From: Antedon mediterranea
Lineage: Eukaryota > Echinodermata > Crinoidea > Comatulida > Antedonidae
DNA length: 64,000 nucleotides
Assembly: GCF_964355755.1 (NCBI RefSeq)
Contig: NC_092679.1
Location: 2,914,001 to 2,978,000 of the forward strand
Direction: 5' to 3'
Shown: piece by piece, positions 36,901 to 46,200 of the stretch
Position numbering within the stretch: the first letter of the stretch is position 1
Layout: the number at the start of each line of letters is the position of its first letter
Program-made: the position numbers and the translations under genes
Notes under the pieces: model-generated
What the model saw: only the letters and a program-made list of their open reading frames with translations
Database searches by the model: none
Told to the model about the DNA's origin: nothing

Positions 36901-39900
36901 AATAATTCATTATTTATTTATCTTTTTATGTATGGCATCAGCATTGTTTTTGTTGTTTAATAACACTTGAATGAACAATTAATTAATATTAATACTTAAT
37001 TTTTTGTATTTTTAGGAAAAGGTAGTGGAAATTCAAGAACCACAAACAATTGAGGAACCTGCTCCAGTCACTACAAAAATAGTTACTACACCAGCTGTAA
37101 CATCTGTATCATTGGAACAAAGACCAGAATCAATAGAGGCTGTAACAAAGGAGGAAACACACACATATGTTCCTCCAATCTTGGGCTCTGCATCAGTGGA
37201 ACAAAGGCCAATGTCAGTAGAGAATGTAACAGTAGTTGAAACTGTAGAAGAAGTTGCACCAGCTGAACCCACCCCAGTAGAAGAACCTACACCAGTAGTA
37301 GAACCTACACCAGTAGAAGAACCTACACCAGCAGAAGAACCTACACCAGCAGAAGAACCTACACCAGCAGAGGAACCTACACCAGCAGAAGAACCTACAC
37401 CAGTAGAGGAACCTACACCAGTAGAGGAACCTACACCAGTAGAGGAACCTACACCAGTAGAGGAACCTACACCAGTAGAAGAACCTACACCAACTGAAGA
37501 GCCTATACTGGCAGAACAAACACCAGTAGAAGAAGTTCTACCTGCCGAAGAACCGGCACAAGTAGAAGTACAGACACCGACTGAAGAGCCAGCTTTACCA
37601 GAACCTACAATGATCCCTGCTCTTGAACAGGTGACTGCTAATGAACCAACACAGATGGAAGAACCTAAATTAGTAGAACCTACTCCAGAACCAACAGAGG
37701 AACCAGAAAAAACTGCATCAGTAGAAGAAACAATACCAACAATAGAAATAGATGAATCTGGACCTTTAGACAATACTTCAGAAGACTCCATAGAAACACC
37801 TGCCACAGAGGAACCGTCCCAAACTGAACCAATTCCAGCTGAAGAATCAGCAACAGTAGAAGAACCAACGGAAATAGAAGAATCAGCACCAGTGGAAGAA
37901 TCAGCACCAGTGGAAGAACCAGCACCAGTGGAAGAACCTACACCAGTGGACGAACCTACACCAGTAGATGACCCTACACCGGTTTCAGAACCTGAACCAA
38001 CACCAGAGTTAATTGCTGTAGAAAATACAAATGGAGAAATTGACAAAAAACCAAATGACAAAGTTTCTGTGAACTTTATGTGGAATGAATCTGCAGATGT
38101 TGTAACTGTGTCTGGAAGTTGGGACAACTGGAGTGCCAAGACTCCCCTTGTTCATGAGTGAGTATCTCTATATTTAATTTGTGAATTTAAAGATTGAAAT
38201 ATTATCCAAATTTAAAAATTTAGAATTATGTTTTTGAAAGTACCTTGTCTCTGCTGTCATTTATGGTGAAGCATACGTTCAAACAAATCGTTCAATTAAT
38301 TCAGACTTTTTTGACTAAAAATGATTGATAATTCAAAAACTATGTTTTGTTGCTCATTTGTTGTTTTGCACTTATTTTTATATATTGTTTGTGTTTGCCT
38401 AATTTTATATTTAGTTGTAATCATTTGTTTGCATGTTCAATATTTTCTTCAGTGTTTTTTTTTTTAAAGCTGCAAATAAATCGTGTTTAATGCATTAATT
38501 ACAAGTGTACAAGAGTAAACAATTTGGCTTGTCTCTGCTCTTGGTTAAAAGAATACGCTGATAATGCTGTACTGTTACTCTGATTGCAGTAGACAATGTT
38601 CAACTGGTTAAGGGTTGTACAAAACCTAAACCAGGCCTTCCAAACTAAAACAAATAATCTGCAATGTTTTGATATACAAAAATATCCAAATAGTGCATAA
38701 CACTTCTATTTAGTCTTTACTACTAGGCCCATTTTGTTTATCAGAAATTTGGATAATCTGTTTACAAACAATGTTCAGCATATGGCACATGTTGAATGTG
38801 CCTCTCATAACAAGGCAATCTAACAACAGCATGCTGAGCTCCAGAGATCAAAGGATTTATCTGTGGCTGCAACATAATCAGTTCCACACCGCTTAACAGA
38901 TACCCTGTGCCACATAGAATATGTACAAAGTACAGTCCTGTTGGTATTTGTTGCAGCCAGACATAAGATCAAAGGACTGTTGCGAGTAGAGTTCCTATTT
39001 GGCAAGGCAAGCTCAGTGTCCTGTTGTTAGATTGCCTTGGTCATACCAATTGTTTACTGTAGATGCTGATGAATTTTATGTTTGAATGTATTTTTTAAAC
39101 AATGCTTTAATAAAGTATTTCCGAAAGTTCAATTTTCAAAGTTGGCAATGTGAAATATTCCATTGAATGTTCTATTCAAAAAAATTAAAAGCTAATAAAT
39201 TAATGCATTAAACAAAGTTATAGATATTGACTGACTTCAGCTTTTAGTAATAAGTTCTGCACTTCTCATTTTTGTTCAAGTTTTTATTTGTTATTTATAT
39301 TTAAAACTAAAATTTTAATCTAAAAACAACATTAACTGTTCAACTTTACATACAACAAATTAAACATTTCATATAACTTTTTACTAGAATCAATTCAACT
39401 CTCTCATAACTAATTATCTAATGAAAATTGCTGTTCTTAACATTTTTTTTTTTCATTTCGCCCAGAGTTTTGCTTTAAATCACAAATCAAAAACATTTTA
39501 ATAACACTGTGCTGTAATTTCACTAACTGTTCATTTGTTACGTAGTGGCATGCACCATCTGTCCACCATGATAGCTCTATCGCAAGGTGAATACGAGTAT
39601 AAATATATAGTAGATGGTCAGTGGAGATGCGATAACTCCAAGGTAATTAGCATACGCAAGACAGGATGTATGAGGGATTCAATGCCAAACAAAACTGAAC
39701 CTGTTATTGCGAAAAAAGAATTTAAATCTATGATGTTGTTTTACGATTAAACAAAAATGTTGTCATTAGTTTTCACATTAGGTTTCATGTTACAGTGGTT
39801 TTATGGAAAACGAAAATTTGGCAAAAGTCCAGTTTCAGTTTTGTTGGCATTGTTTCCTTTTAAAGCATGAGGCATGAAATGTGCATCCTCTCCTTACGAA

Positions 39901-41898
39901 TGGGCATTTTTTTTTTTTTTTTTTTTTTTGTGTATATAATAATGAATAATAACCAATTGGGTTCATGGACCCCATTTTTTCCACAGTGAGGGTAAATTTA
40001 TTTTGAGTATTGATTTAGCGGAGGGTGAATACAACTACAATTTCACTGTTGATGGCGAAACAAAGGTAGACACTGATCAGGTGAGGGAATTGTCCAATGA
40101 CGATTCAGTATTTCATCGTTTTCCATAGCATGCATGTTTGAAACTTCCTTATGGCATTTTGTTTAGTCTTGTTCTGATGTAGCATGTTTTGTTCATTTCT
40201 TTTGTAGTGCAGTAGAACTCCTCTAAAGAGAACTCCTTCAGAACAATTCTTATTTAGGAGACTTCTTCAAAAGACAATAAAAGTGTCCCCTTAATATGGG
40301 CTGGCGAAGTGTAAAAATAAAACATATATCGAAATGATATTATATATCATTTCACAGAAAAGTATCCCCTTAATGGGAGTGTCCCCTTAATGGGAGTGTC
40401 CCCTTAATGGGAGTGTCCCCTTAATGGGAGTTTCCCCTGAAATATGTACTGACAGAAATGTTAAAATGTTTTGTATTCATTTTTTATAAAAGTTTCCCAA
40501 AAGAGTTCTACTGTAGATTTTTAATTTAATATTAACTTTACATTATTGACTTTGCATTCTTTATCTCATTCGAATTTAATACAAATTGTTTATTATTATA
40601 AAATCAATTTTATCATGATCAAAAATACATTTTAACAATGCTTTTGATTACATTTACTTTATAAAGCTCTATAACTATCAAACTTTATGTGACAAACAAA
40701 ATGTTATGTGCCCAAATATGGAAATGATGATGTCTCATATCACTACCATATTTGGACATATCACTACCATTTTTGGGCACAAATTTTGTTGATAGTGTAG
40801 ACATACCTTAACTTCTATTTAGAATCAGTTTTAATGTTCCTTTTAGATTTAGCAAATCTTTTCATTTCTTTTGTTGCTTTTCTAACTACATGCATCATAC
40901 TCCTTACATCGCTGTTGTGATAGTTCCAAGGACTACACCAATCAAAGTTTTGTGCATTTTGTAAAAGCCAAATACAACACAATTTTCGTTCAGATTTTTG
41001 TACAAAATATCCTCCACTCTGTCTTTTTGAAATATGATATTTGAAACAGAAAGAATTGAAATTTTTTTTTTTTATTCTGTAAAAGTTTTGGCAACAGAAA
41101 TATGGTGTTTGTCCAAATTTTAAATTAACATAATTATTTCAACAATTTGTGGTTTAGCTTGACGGCAGAATTTTGGCTCTTTGCATGATGTGTGCATTTT
41201 AATTTTTTTAGTAATATTGATAACAATTGCGTTAACTAAATTCAGTAGATGTAGTGCGTTTTTTAGTATTGTACTTAATTGAAGGTAGGAATCATTCTAA
41301 AAGTTATTTAGTATTAGACAATTTTATCATGACCATTTGCACTACAATTTGTTTTTTGGTTTTTTTTAACCTGCTGTCGCAGTTGTGTTTCACAGGACAT
41401 CTCCATCTTCCATTCTGTTTTTGGAACAAGTTTGTATCTTTAATATGGTACCCCAAACTTGCTTTTGTGAGAGTTTTAAAAATTGCATTAAAATTACAAC
41501 AAAGGGTAAATAATTGAAATGGAGAAAACAATGCAGTGTAAATCTATGTTTCCTTAATCTCGGTTTACACTATCAAACTAGTTTGCAAAAAAAGTGTGAT
41601 GCGCCGAAATATGGTAGTGATATTCCCAAATGGTAGTAATATGACATCATATCCATATATGGGCACATCACAATTTTTTGTCACATAAAGTTTGATGGTG
41701 TAGACAGAGCTTAATCCTAATTCGGCTTGATCAGCAGTTATGGCCTTGAATCAAAAGTTATTAATGAAAATTGTCCATAAATATAAAAGCACATGTTATG
41801 TACAGTATGTTAATGCATTTTATTTATCTTTTTTTCAGCCAACAGTAGAAGCAGAATTTGGATTGAACAACGTAATCCAGGTGTCACAGTCCTCCTAA
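18879..41898 (+). CDS. CBM48 glycogen-binding protein, AMPK-beta paralogue with alternative exons
   Basis: The longest myristoyl-type path joins 18879-18995, 35421-35546, 36581-36895, 37016-38157, 39546-39642 and 41839-41898 (618 aa), all with GT-AG borders and matching phases. The N-terminus MGNKLGKGK fits an N-myristoylation motif. It is followed by a Lys-rich and an Ala/Glu stretch, SPAKEEE repeats, then dozens of EEPTPV/EEPTPA hexapeptides. About residues 530-618 form a CBM48 like that of AMPK beta: FMWNES, VSGSWDNWS, GEYEYKYIVDGQW, NNVIQV. Trp558, Lys586 and Trp593 align with the beta1 glucan-binding residues; the beta-type Thr148 has no clear equivalent. The ASC domain that binds AMPK alpha/gamma is absent, so it should not join the kinase complex in the usual way (inference). 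Alternative first exons (23900, 32196) and an alternative CBM48 exon (39987) are listed separately. Likely role: a tethered glycogen-associated scaffold, function unproven. Confidence 0.8.
21190..21490. repeat. Minisatellite, about 20-22 bp unit
   Basis: Roughly a dozen imperfect units of the type GGTGGGCTTACTGTATTCCA. The array is open in two frames (GLFQGG-like translation) only because the unit lacks stops. It is not a gene. Confidence 0.85.
22703..22853. mobile_element. MITE family 2 copy
   Basis: Diverged termini ATTGGTTGCCACTGG and TGACCAAGTGCGAAC. The internal blocks CATTGACCAATCAGAAGCG and ATGATTGGTCAAAATTACTT are typical of the family. Confidence 0.75.
23190..23390. repeat. Minisatellite, 19-bp unit
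   Basis: About nine units of AGAATGGAGGTGTCCCC or AGAATAGAGGTGTCACC in a row. It sits about 500 bp upstream of first exon B. Confidence 0.9.
23849..23857 (+). promoter_or_regulatory. TATA box candidate for first exon B
   Basis: TATATAAAA lies 43-51 bp upstream of the ATG at 23900, which would put initiation about 20 bp before the start codon. In an AT-rich region this could be chance. Confidence 0.35.
23900..23923 (+). CDS. Candidate first exon B of the CBM48 gene
   Basis: ATG with a purine at -3 opens eight codons, MGTSLDKM, and ends at ATG|GTAAGTATG, a strong donor in phase 0, the phase needed to splice to 35421. A TATA-like box lies upstream. Gly2 is present, but Asp6 makes myristoylation doubtful. 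The exon is very short, so the call rests on the donor, phase and promoter only. Confidence 0.35.
24239..24347. mobile_element. Small palindromic element
   Basis: The left end TGTAACAACTTGTAACCAGG is mirrored by CCGGTTACAAGTTGTAACA at the right. Total 109 bp, with inner partial pairing and no ORF. Seen once here. Confidence 0.7.
25189..26366. mobile_element. Long foldback element with arms of about 300-340 bp
   Basis: The left arm (25189-25530) and right arm (26061-26366) are reverse complements along most of their length. Matching blocks from outside in: CCCATGTACTTCACGGTTTT with AAAACTGTGAAGTACATGGG; TTTCGTTTGGGGACGGTAGA with CTACCGTCCCCAAACGAAAG; AGAAACCAACA with TGTTGGTTTCT; and ATTGTGGTTTAGCC with GGCTAAACCACAAT. 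The loop of about 530 bp has no ORF. It lies in an intron of the CBM48 gene. Confidence 0.85.
27333..28158. mobile_element. PIF/Harbinger-like DNA transposon, non-autonomous
   Basis: 826 bp with terminal inverted repeats GGGCCTGTTTCTAT and ATAGAAACATGCCC (one mismatch), flanked on both sides by TAA (27330-27332 and 28159-28161). A 3-bp TWA duplication is characteristic of PIF/Harbinger. It carries a decayed Myb/SANT-like ORF on the minus strand and no transposase. The intact SINE at 52360 serves as an empty-site comparison and confirms the borders. Confidence 0.85.
27396..27833 (-). pseudogene. Remnant Myb/SANT-like protein of the Harbinger-like element
   Basis: A 145-codon open frame. Its middle, KDHNNVSGN followed by YPFYDEMDAILGDRA, is the hallmark C-terminal half of Myb/SANT-like DNA-binding domains found in Harbinger-type accessory proteins and their domesticated relatives. 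The upstream tri-helical part is not recognisable, so the frame appears truncated or rearranged. In autonomous elements the partner protein delivers transposase to DNA; none is present here. Confidence 0.65.
29640..30075. repeat. Minisatellite, 21- to 24-bp unit
   Basis: About 18 units of the types ATTAATCAAGGGGACACCCCT and ATTCATCAAGGGGACTACACC plus CCT. The 21-bp subset between 29900 and 30020 is almost perfect. The open frame across it (repeated HQGDYTP) is a by-product of the repeat length. Spacers are absent, so this is not a CRISPR array. Confidence 0.92.
31868..32185. repeat. 156-bp tandem duplication upstream of first exon C
   Basis: The block from AAATATGATATCCTCCAAGC (31875) to GATGATTCAAAGTT recurs at 32031 with about a dozen differences. 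The second copy ends about 10 bp before the ATG of first exon C, so the duplicated sequence is its proximal promoter or 5' leader. Confidence 0.9.
32196..32396 (+). CDS. First exon C of the CBM48 gene (membrane-anchor type)
   Basis: 67 codons ending GCAACT|GTAAGT in phase 0, as needed to join 35421. It encodes a hydrophobic segment at about residues 8-26 (WGFILGSVSIFFGTIFY), a likely signal anchor. An amphipathic, Leu/Ala-rich helix of about 35 residues follows (SINAIWAAIAALNRRLSSLE), probably a coiled coil. The resulting isoform would be about 646 aa, membrane-anchored by its N-terminus. This architecture resembles vertebrate STBD1, which has an N-terminal anchor and a glycogen-binding domain, though STBD1 uses CBM20. 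The ATG context is weak (T at -3). Confidence 0.55.
34379..34595 (-). mobile_element. tRNA-derived SINE copy
   Basis: Read on the minus strand it begins GTGGAACTGTAGCTTTGTGG and continues with a box B-like AATCCTGACC region, then GACTTAGGTTATAAGCACGA, matching the plus-strand copy at 55912. Anticodon-arm pairing is degraded, so it is not a functional tRNA. Confidence 0.75.
35421..35546 (+). CDS. CBM48 gene, first shared exon
   Basis: 42 codons, phase 0 on both sides (TTTTGCAG|AAA and CAG|GTAAAC). Encodes a low-complexity acidic Ala/Glu/Gly stretch (KSKEEAKVAGGENG, DPAAAAGGEAASQ). All candidate first exons can splice into it without changing frame. Confidence 0.75.
35596..35729. mobile_element. 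MITE family 1 copy
   Basis: 134 bp, with CTAAAGCTCAGTCTACACTA and GTGTAGACAGAGCTTTA ends flanked by TA. Shortened interior. Confidence 0.85.
36581..36895 (+). CDS. CBM48 gene, SPAKEEE-repeat exon
   Basis: 105 codons, phase 0 on both sides (TTTCCAG|CAA and GATGAT|GTAATA). Encodes an acidic domain with about nine units of the form ESPAKEE or EPPAKEE, expected to be disordered. The donor is weaker than the others. Confidence 0.75.
37016..38157 (+). CDS. CBM48 gene, EEPTPV-repeat exon and start of CBM48
   Basis: 1142 bp, entering in phase 0 (TTTTTAG|GAA) and leaving in phase 2 (CATGA|GTGAGT). Most encodes Glu/Pro/Thr hexapeptides, with a core run of perfect 18-bp units at 37285-37497 and a second run at 37860-37990. 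The last 33 codons hold the first CBM48 strands, with FMWNESADVVTVSGSW and DNWS. Confidence 0.82.
37265..37497. repeat. Coding minisatellite, 18-bp unit
   Basis: Some 12-13 in-frame units of the type GAAGAACCTACACCAGTA, alternating Val and Ala at the sixth codon. Because the unit is a multiple of three, copy-number changes keep the frame, so length polymorphism is expected. The antisense strand is also open for 368 codons, which is an artefact of this composition. Confidence 0.9.
38811..39039. mobile_element. Palindromic DNA element with 5-bp duplication
   Basis: Perfect 19-bp terminal inverted repeats, CAAGGCAATCTAACAACAG and its complement, lie just inside matching TCATA pentamers at 38805-38809 and 39041-39045. 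The interior also shows the symmetric pair GATCAAAGGA and AGATCAAAGGAC. No ORF. It lies in the intron between the two halves of the CBM48 domain. Confidence 0.8.
39546..39642 (+). CDS. CBM48 alternative exon 1 (Trp-containing)
   Basis: 97 bp, phase 2 in and phase 0 out (TTACGTAG|T and AAG|GTAATT). With the preceding two bases it encodes 33 residues including MHHLSTMIALSQGEYEYKY and IVDGQWRCDNSK. It matches the AMPK beta exon at 55797-55890 in position, phases and sequence. Lys586 and Trp593 correspond to glucan-contacting Lys126 and Trp133 of human beta1. Confidence 0.8.
39987..40080 (+). CDS. CBM48 alternative exon 2 (Trp-less)
   Basis: 94 bp with intact borders (TTTTCCACAG|T and CAG|GTGAGG) and the same phases as alternative exon 1. 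It encodes EGKFILSIDLAEGEYNYNF then TVDGETKVDTDQ, clearly homologous to both alternative exon 1 and the AMPK beta exon. The glucan-contact Lys is Asn and the Trp is Thr. Joining both exons would read AAG TGA at once, so they are probably mutually exclusive. Confidence 0.68.
40340..40440. repeat. Minisatellite, 19-bp unit
   Basis: Four to five units of TCCCCTTAATGGGAGTG. Similar CCCCTTAATATGGG sequence is present at 40288-40306. It lies in the intron after the Trp-less exon. Confidence 0.88.
40663..40810. mobile_element. MITE family 1 copy, last intron of the CBM48 gene
   Basis: The left end ATAAAGCTCTATAACTATCA has a small deletion in the terminal repeat. The right end is TTGATAGTGTAGACATACCT. 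Core intact. Confidence 0.8.
41556..41712. mobile_element. MITE family 1 copy, just before the last CBM48 exon
   Basis: The ends read TCTCGGTTTACACTATCAAA and GATGGTGTAGACAGAGCTTA. It lies about 125 bp upstream of the final exon at 41839. Confidence 0.82.
41839..41898 (+). CDS. CBM48 gene, last exon
   Basis: Phase 0 after TTTTTCAG. Encodes PTVEAEFGLNNVIQVSQSS and a TAA stop, matching PTVDNNVGSVNNTINV of the adjacent AMPK beta. The protein ends right after the last CBM48 strand, so the ASC domain is missing by design rather than by frameshift. Confidence 0.82.
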   Translation, partial: PTVEAEFGLNNVIQVSQSS

Positions 41899-42049
41899 GG
41901 AGGAACCACTAAGGGGCATTAAACACAAAAACATGTGCAACATCTCACCGTGTGATTCCTTAAGATTCCAGAATATTCTAAGCTAAAACGGCTTAGAATT
42001 CTAGTTTTATGCCTAGGTTGTTACAAAGACAGAAAATCTTATGGGATGA

Positions 42050-42055
42050 AATAAA
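42050..42055 (+). terminator. Candidate polyadenylation signal of the CBM48 gene
   Basis: AATAAA about 150 bp after the stop codon. Another lies at 42239. The choice between them cannot be made from sequence alone. Confidence 0.35.
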
Positions 42056-43019
42056 GACTAATGACCTGGATTTAGTCTTTGCTTCAACCTAGGTTCCAGA
42101 AAATGCGGCCTAGAATTCGGCAGTCTTTTAATATTTCTACGTTATTGGTTTTTGGTACACATCATCTCTTTAGAATCTATTGTACAAACAATTATATTTA
42201 AAAAAAGACAACTTGTAGTTAGTATAGACAATAGACATAATAAATAAATTCCACCTATTTATGTACTTGGATGATAAGAAAGGTCTTTTGCCAGGGTCTG
42301 GTATAACAATAGGCTTAATAATAATGGTCATCCAGGGACGTTTAGAGAGCGTTTTAGGGAGGTTAATGCTTTCCTTAGAATATAAAAGGGGAAACTAAAA
42401 TTGCCTATAGTTAGGTTTTCTTTATGTGTGCTTTTTAGAATATTATGGTGGTCGTCCATCTAAAGATCTTTCTGGATAAACCATGACTTCTGACCTCCTA
42501 TCCCTAGGTTGTAACCCTGTTCCCATTCCCAGAAATGACCCCCCTTCCTATTTATTTTACAGATAATTTTGAGAGGGTGTTACATATATAACAACAAAAA
42601 AACATTTTGCTTATATAAAGTTTTCTGTACCCACCTAAAAAATTCCAACTCTATTTTGTATTTTAATGCCATTCTTTTACTTTAACATTTTATTTTTTGT
42701 ATTATGTTTATATCAAATTGGCAAATTATATTTACTTGTTTTATAGAAGAAATATTTGGATTGAGGTTTCTAAAAAATATACAACATTTATTTATACATT
42801 ACAACAATATAATTATGTGTATACGTTAATAGGAGTATTGTAAAAATTATCTAAAATTTCCATCCATATCCTATGTATAATTTGCAGTGGTTACATAAAA
42901 AAAACAGCGCCCTCACAATGTATGAAATCAGTGATGTGTTATCAACGTGGCTCTCTGACTGTATTATGTTTTACATGTACTGATATATGCTTTCTTAATT
43001 CAGTTTATTTACCAATATC

Positions 43020-43265
43020 AATCAATTGATATCTTTCAATTGATATATATTGATTGATATCTATCGATTGATATCTATTGATTGATATCTATCAATATCT
43101 ATTATTGATATCTATCGATTGATATCTATTGATTGATATCTATCGATTGATATCTATTGATTGATATCCATCGATTGATATCTGTTGATTGATATCTGTT
43201 GATTGATATCTACCGATTGTTATCTACTGATTGATATCTATTGATTGATATCTATCGATCGATTC
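43020..43265. repeat. Minisatellite, 14- to 15-bp unit
   Basis: About 17 units of ATTGATATCTATCG or ATTGATATCTATTG. It is rich in GATATC and ATCGAT palindromes, so either strand can fold. No spacer structure. Confidence 0.92.
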
Positions 43266-46200
43266 AAAGTATTCACAGTGGTATTGGGTTTTGTCCAAAG
43301 CCGTGTTAGATATTTGATTCAAATTTTGTGAATGTTTTGCTTGCTTGTTACTTATGCAATGTTGTTAAATGTAGATCCACTATGCAAATACTCCCTCCAA
43401 TTAGAGACCACTATTTTACATGATAAATAGAACATAGCTAGTGATCCTAATGATAGACCAAAACTTATAGGGTTGTCTGTAGTTGATTTTTATTAACATC
43501 ATATTCAGTACAGTGATAGAACAACAGGGTAACAAATTGCGGTCCCTTTTTGGAAAACGTTATTTGTGGTTCCTAAATAGAGTTTCAGCGGGATTTATTT
43601 CATAATAATGGCTTGTTGATAATATTATTGGTAATATTCCTGTTTATGTAAAACATAGTATATAATATTACAAGAAGAATATAACACATTTTTTTTTTGG
43701 CAAATAAATTGTGCACTTTGTGTTTAAAGCGCTCTAATACAATAGAAGGTCGAGTGAGGTTGATTTCTTAAGGTGAGCTGAGCTCGTATTTAAACACAGT
43801 TTATTTACGTTTAGGTGCGTAGTTTACTTTCGTTGCCATAAGGCTTTAAAGGTATTTGCTTCATGATTACATAAAAACAACAATGATGACTTTTACTCAA
43901 CTCAATGTACCCTACACTGTACATATAAACCCAAAGTATAATATAGTTGAGTAAAGGCTTTAATGTTCCTTCTACCTAATTGGCTGCAGCCGTTCATACT
44001 ATCCTTCGTTGTTCAACCTATTTGGTACGCTGATCATAAGCAATTCACCTGCACTAAAATACTCTATTATGTAAATAGCAATTGTCCAATTTACATAGTG
44101 TACAAGTGTTTTACAGTCCGACAATCTTCTTGTTAGTTGTTCCATTAGTTTTGCACATCTGTGGTTGCGTACATTTAAACATACGAGGGCATTGCCTTGT
44201 GGGTAATAATATGCAATATTGAGGATTTCTTGCGCAATTTTCAAATAGTGAAATTAAATACATACTTTCACATTTGTAAATATCATTTTTTTTTTAAGGC
44301 TGTTCTATGAGTTTGCCCCGCCGCATGCCTATTAACAATTCAACCTGAATATGCAAATTTTGTGACGAACAATGTTTATTCAAATGCATGTAGAATTTCA
44401 TGTTAACTGTGTATTTAGCTTAGCTATAATAAAGCAATATGAAGTATCTGCTGTTTGTGTTTGTTTAAATTGATCTAGTTTTTTAAAAACATTGCAAAAA
44501 CAAACTTAACAAATCCTGAATGATATATGTTGCCCTGACCGTCTTCCGACAAAACACAAGTTTATTTTCTCCGGTTTTTTTTCACAGTTTAATAATGCAA
44601 TATAGTAAAAATTTCAAACAAAAATTATTTGTATATAATTATTTGGACATCATGAAATATAAACAGCATTTTTTTATACTTAAAACGTACTTTATTAATG
44701 TTGATTTTAATTAATAATGTTGGTGAAGAAAATAACTGTTTACTTAAAATGTTGGTGAATTCATTTTAAAAAGGAAAAGAAATTGACTAAAGTTTTGAAA
44801 TTAAGTAATGCACAGTTTATGAATGTATTTAATACCCTCCTTGATGATTAATTTGTACTAAAAAATAATAATTACACAGTGTACGTAGTACAGAGAAATA
44901 TATAATTAAAAATGAATGAAAAGGTTTTGAATTTAAAAGTAATAATATACAAGGTAATTTGTTATTAATTCATGAAAGACAAATTTAATGTTTTTATTTT
45001 AGACTTGGTTCTCCTTGTAGCGTTGGAAGAAGTATTTATACGTTAAATTTTCCCTTTTTACTATAAGCAATTTGCTACCCTGATATTAATCTTGGTCATG
45101 TTCTCAATCTTGCCTAATAAATTGGAGATTTATTACTACTACGATGAAATTGATTTCATAAATTTTCAATGTGGATTGTAATTAAAAAGTAGTTTAAGCA
45201 GTAGGTAATTAGTATATTAATGTTAAGAGTTCCATAATTACTATTTTCACAACAAAAAAATGTGTTTGTTACCAGACATCATGATTACAGTGTTCATTAT
45301 GCTTGCTGATTGACTCCAGTTTTCTCGTAATTCAAAATGTTTAAAATGATTTTATTAAAACATACTAAACATTAATGCCTTTTACTTTAAAATTTTGATC
45401 TAACAATATTTAGAACGTTTAACATTTACACAGAAGAGTCTATGATCAAGTTAGAATGCTATTTTGTTGATAACATCTTAAGTAAATATGGAACACCATA
45501 TATGGAAAACGATCCCATTCTGTTGTTATCAGTTTACCACACTGACGCAGGTGCAACTTTACCCCCAGGTTTTAGTCATGGGTAATAAGCATCCCAAAAT
45601 AAAGGTTTGGGGAGTCGTGTGCGACTGTAAAAGTGTACTATAGGTATATAGACAACCTTTTTGTAAAATGGAATATATAATTCACAATGTTATTTTGTTT
45701 GGATTTCACCGTTGCTTGCCTGGTTAACAAAACAGTAGTAGAACCCATCCTTCGGGACAGGACAGCCCTATTCACAAGACATTTTCCCATGAAACGGATA
45801 AGGGGAAATATACTTTTAACTATTCAGAGGTTGTGTCCTGAAAGTAGATACTGTATGTAGTAACATATCCATGGCAAGTCTTTGTACAGAATAAACCTGT
45901 TTGTATTGTGGAAGTTGATCAATTCAGCAGAATGGGGCTGGTAGTAGATGTCAAGCTGTTTGAATTATATTTAGTGTTAAATATTACTTTTTGAGTTCTG
46001 GTGCTTTGTGTGCTTATCCTGTTATAACTGAAGATTAAGTCTACTGCGACTATACCGCACTTCAGAAAATGCAATTAAAAGTATATACTAATCTAAAATT
46101 GACTATTGAGTTTTCTTTGACTTTTTTTGTGAGCGGTGTTTGGAGATTTCCTCAATGAGGAAGCCAAAAGTTCCTGTGAAGGACAGTGTTTCAATTTGTT

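Noticed and set aside
37033-38139. Antisense open frame of 368 codons opposite the EEPTPV exon
   Set aside because: It is a by-product of the 18-bp repeat composition (GVGSSTG-like translation), while the plus strand has homology, splice sites and correct phases.
39642-39987. Both CBM48 alternative exons used together in one message
   Set aside because: The first ends in phase 0 and the second begins in phase 2, so joining them reads AAG then TGA stop.
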